DNA of 5,869 nucleotides from an uncultured Fibrobacterota bacterium (GTDB taxonomy: Bacteria > Fibrobacterota > Chitinivibrionia > Chitinivibrionales > Chitinispirillaceae): NCBI GenBank assembly GCA_903888815.1, contig CAISVC010000439.1, forward strand, positions 1 to 5,869, given 5' to 3'. The notes beneath the pieces were generated by a model. That model worked only from the letters and a program-made list of their open reading frames with translations, did not search any database and had not been told where the DNA came from. A program made the position numbers and the translations under genes. Numbering within the stretch: position 1 is the stretch's first letter; each line of letters starts with the position of its first letter. Of this stretch, positions 5,417 through 5,869 are shown piece by piece.

Positions 5417-5782
5417 TTAATGGCATCCGTGACGCTGGCATGCGTTGTTCGCATCAAGCGTTCTGACCTCTTTAGCGTCAAACTTCTTTATCGCTTCGGC
5501 GACCGTGGCTGCATCCACTAAAAAAGCCTGTATTCCACCGGCGCTAAGAAGGCTGACCGCCCGCATGCCCATTCCTCTGCACAGCACGGCATCGGCCCCG
5601 TGTTCCTTTAATGCATCGACCGGCATGCAGCTGCCATGCGTATGGTGGTCATTTGCGTTGGCGGCAGTGGTGATCTGTTTGCTTTCGGTATTATACAGCG
5701 TGAAATACGGCGCGCTGCCGAAATGGTCGCACATGGCGGATTCAAGGCCATTCTGATCGAGAGACGGTATGCAGAGTTTCAT
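5417..5782 (-). CDS. NifX/NifB-type iron-molybdenum cluster-binding protein
   Basis: This 121-residue protein matches the dinitrogenase iron-molybdenum cofactor biosynthesis domain. It opens MKLCIPSLDQNGLESAMCDHFGSA, in which a short strand is followed by the CDHFG loop, and continues with GADAVLCRGMGMRAV (62-76) and an AGGIQAFLVD strand. Proteins of this type bind Fe-S or Fe-Mo clusters, and many occur in organisms without nitrogenase. Extra metal-ligand stretches are visible: NDHHTHGSC (44-52) and a C-terminal CQRHGCH (115-121). I chose the ATG at 5782 over the longer frame from 5839 because AAGGGGG lies 5 bases upstream and the family begins here. The start overlaps the stop of an upstream reading frame as ATGA. 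A methyltransferase gene follows 40 bases downstream in the same operon. Confidence 0.9.
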   Translation of the reverse strand: MKLCIPSLDQNGLESAMCDHFGSAPYFTLYNTESKQITTAANANDHHTHGSCMPVDALKEHGADAVLCRGMGMRAVSLLSAGGIQAFLVDAATVAEAIKKFDAKEVRTLDANNACQRHGCH

Positions 5783-5868
5783 CGTGTCCCCCTTCTGCAA
5801 AGGCCGTTTCCGCGGCCCAATCCGGTCCTTCGCCCGCAACCTCTCCTGCCTTCGGCGCGATGGATATC
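5779..5868 (-). CDS. Probable partial Gly/Arg/Cys-rich protein, C-terminal end
   Basis: A reading frame entering from the window edge has 29 residues and then a TGA that overlaps the NifX-like start (ATGA). The residues are very rich in Gly and Arg, with two cysteines, including GRRTGLGRGNGLCRRGTR at the very end. This resembles the Gly-rich, metal-site-like small proteins (DUF5320-type, with repeated G-x-G and TGRG motifs) that often precede NifX-like genes in anaerobes. The 4-base overlap implies translational coupling. The evidence is compositional and positional only, and the gene start is outside the window. Confidence 0.45.
   Translation of the reverse strand, partial: DIHRAEGRRGCGRRTGLGRGNGLCRRGTR
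5788..5794 (-). promoter_or_regulatory. Ribosome binding site fixing the NifX-like start
   Basis: AAGGGGG on the minus strand lies 5 bases before the ATG at 5782. It favours this start over the upstream in-frame ATG at 5839, which would add 19 basic residues absent from the family. Confidence 0.7.
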
Positions 5869-5869
5869 C

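Overview
The window looks like part of a chromosome from a Gram-negative, probably anaerobic bacterium. The clues are predicted lipoproteins, a NifX/NifB-type metal-cluster protein, and small methyltransferases of kinds common in anaerobes. The lipoprotein cleavage sites carry phenylalanine at position -3, and in one case also at -1. Spirochaetes tolerate such relaxed sites, so a spirochaete-like or deltaproteobacteria-like host is a guess, not a placement. There are nine complete genes plus one probable partial gene. I saw no rRNA, tRNA, transposase, CRISPR array or phage gene, and no gene-free stretch over 300 bases.

Region 1 (1-2593, plus strand) is the most distinctive. Two tandem 175-residue thioredoxin-like lipoproteins of the ArsF family (about 57% identical by hand count) are followed, with a 4-base ATGA overlap, by an ArsG-type polytopic membrane protein related to CcdA/DsbD. 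A lipoprotein-like class I methyltransferase follows 30 bases later behind a strong ribosome binding site. In the known arsEFG system, these families handle nitro- and amino-aromatic arsenicals. Here arsF is doubled and no arsE is visible. Both ArsF copies keep a CxxC and a C-terminal CX4C cysteine pair. ArsG keeps two CcdA-like membrane cysteines. This suggests a thiol relay from the membrane to the cell-surface or periplasmic lipoproteins.

Region 2 (2594-4752, plus strand) opens with a near-consensus sigma-70 promoter. It holds a half-length TauE/SafE permease, an OsmC/Ohr-type thiol peroxidase with both active cysteines, a cytosolic class I methyltransferase 14 bases further on, and a short conserved four-cysteine protein of unknown function. 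The theme appears to be sulfur or thiol handling and detoxification, which is inference from family and context.

Region 3 (4804-5869, minus strand, convergent with region 2) is a small operon. A probable Gly/Arg/Cys-rich protein, cut by the window edge, overlaps by ATGA a NifX/NifB-type cluster-binding protein rich in His and Cys. A third class I methyltransferase of a different subfamily follows. Three unrelated-looking SAM methyltransferases within 3.5 kb, one of them apparently exported, is unusual.
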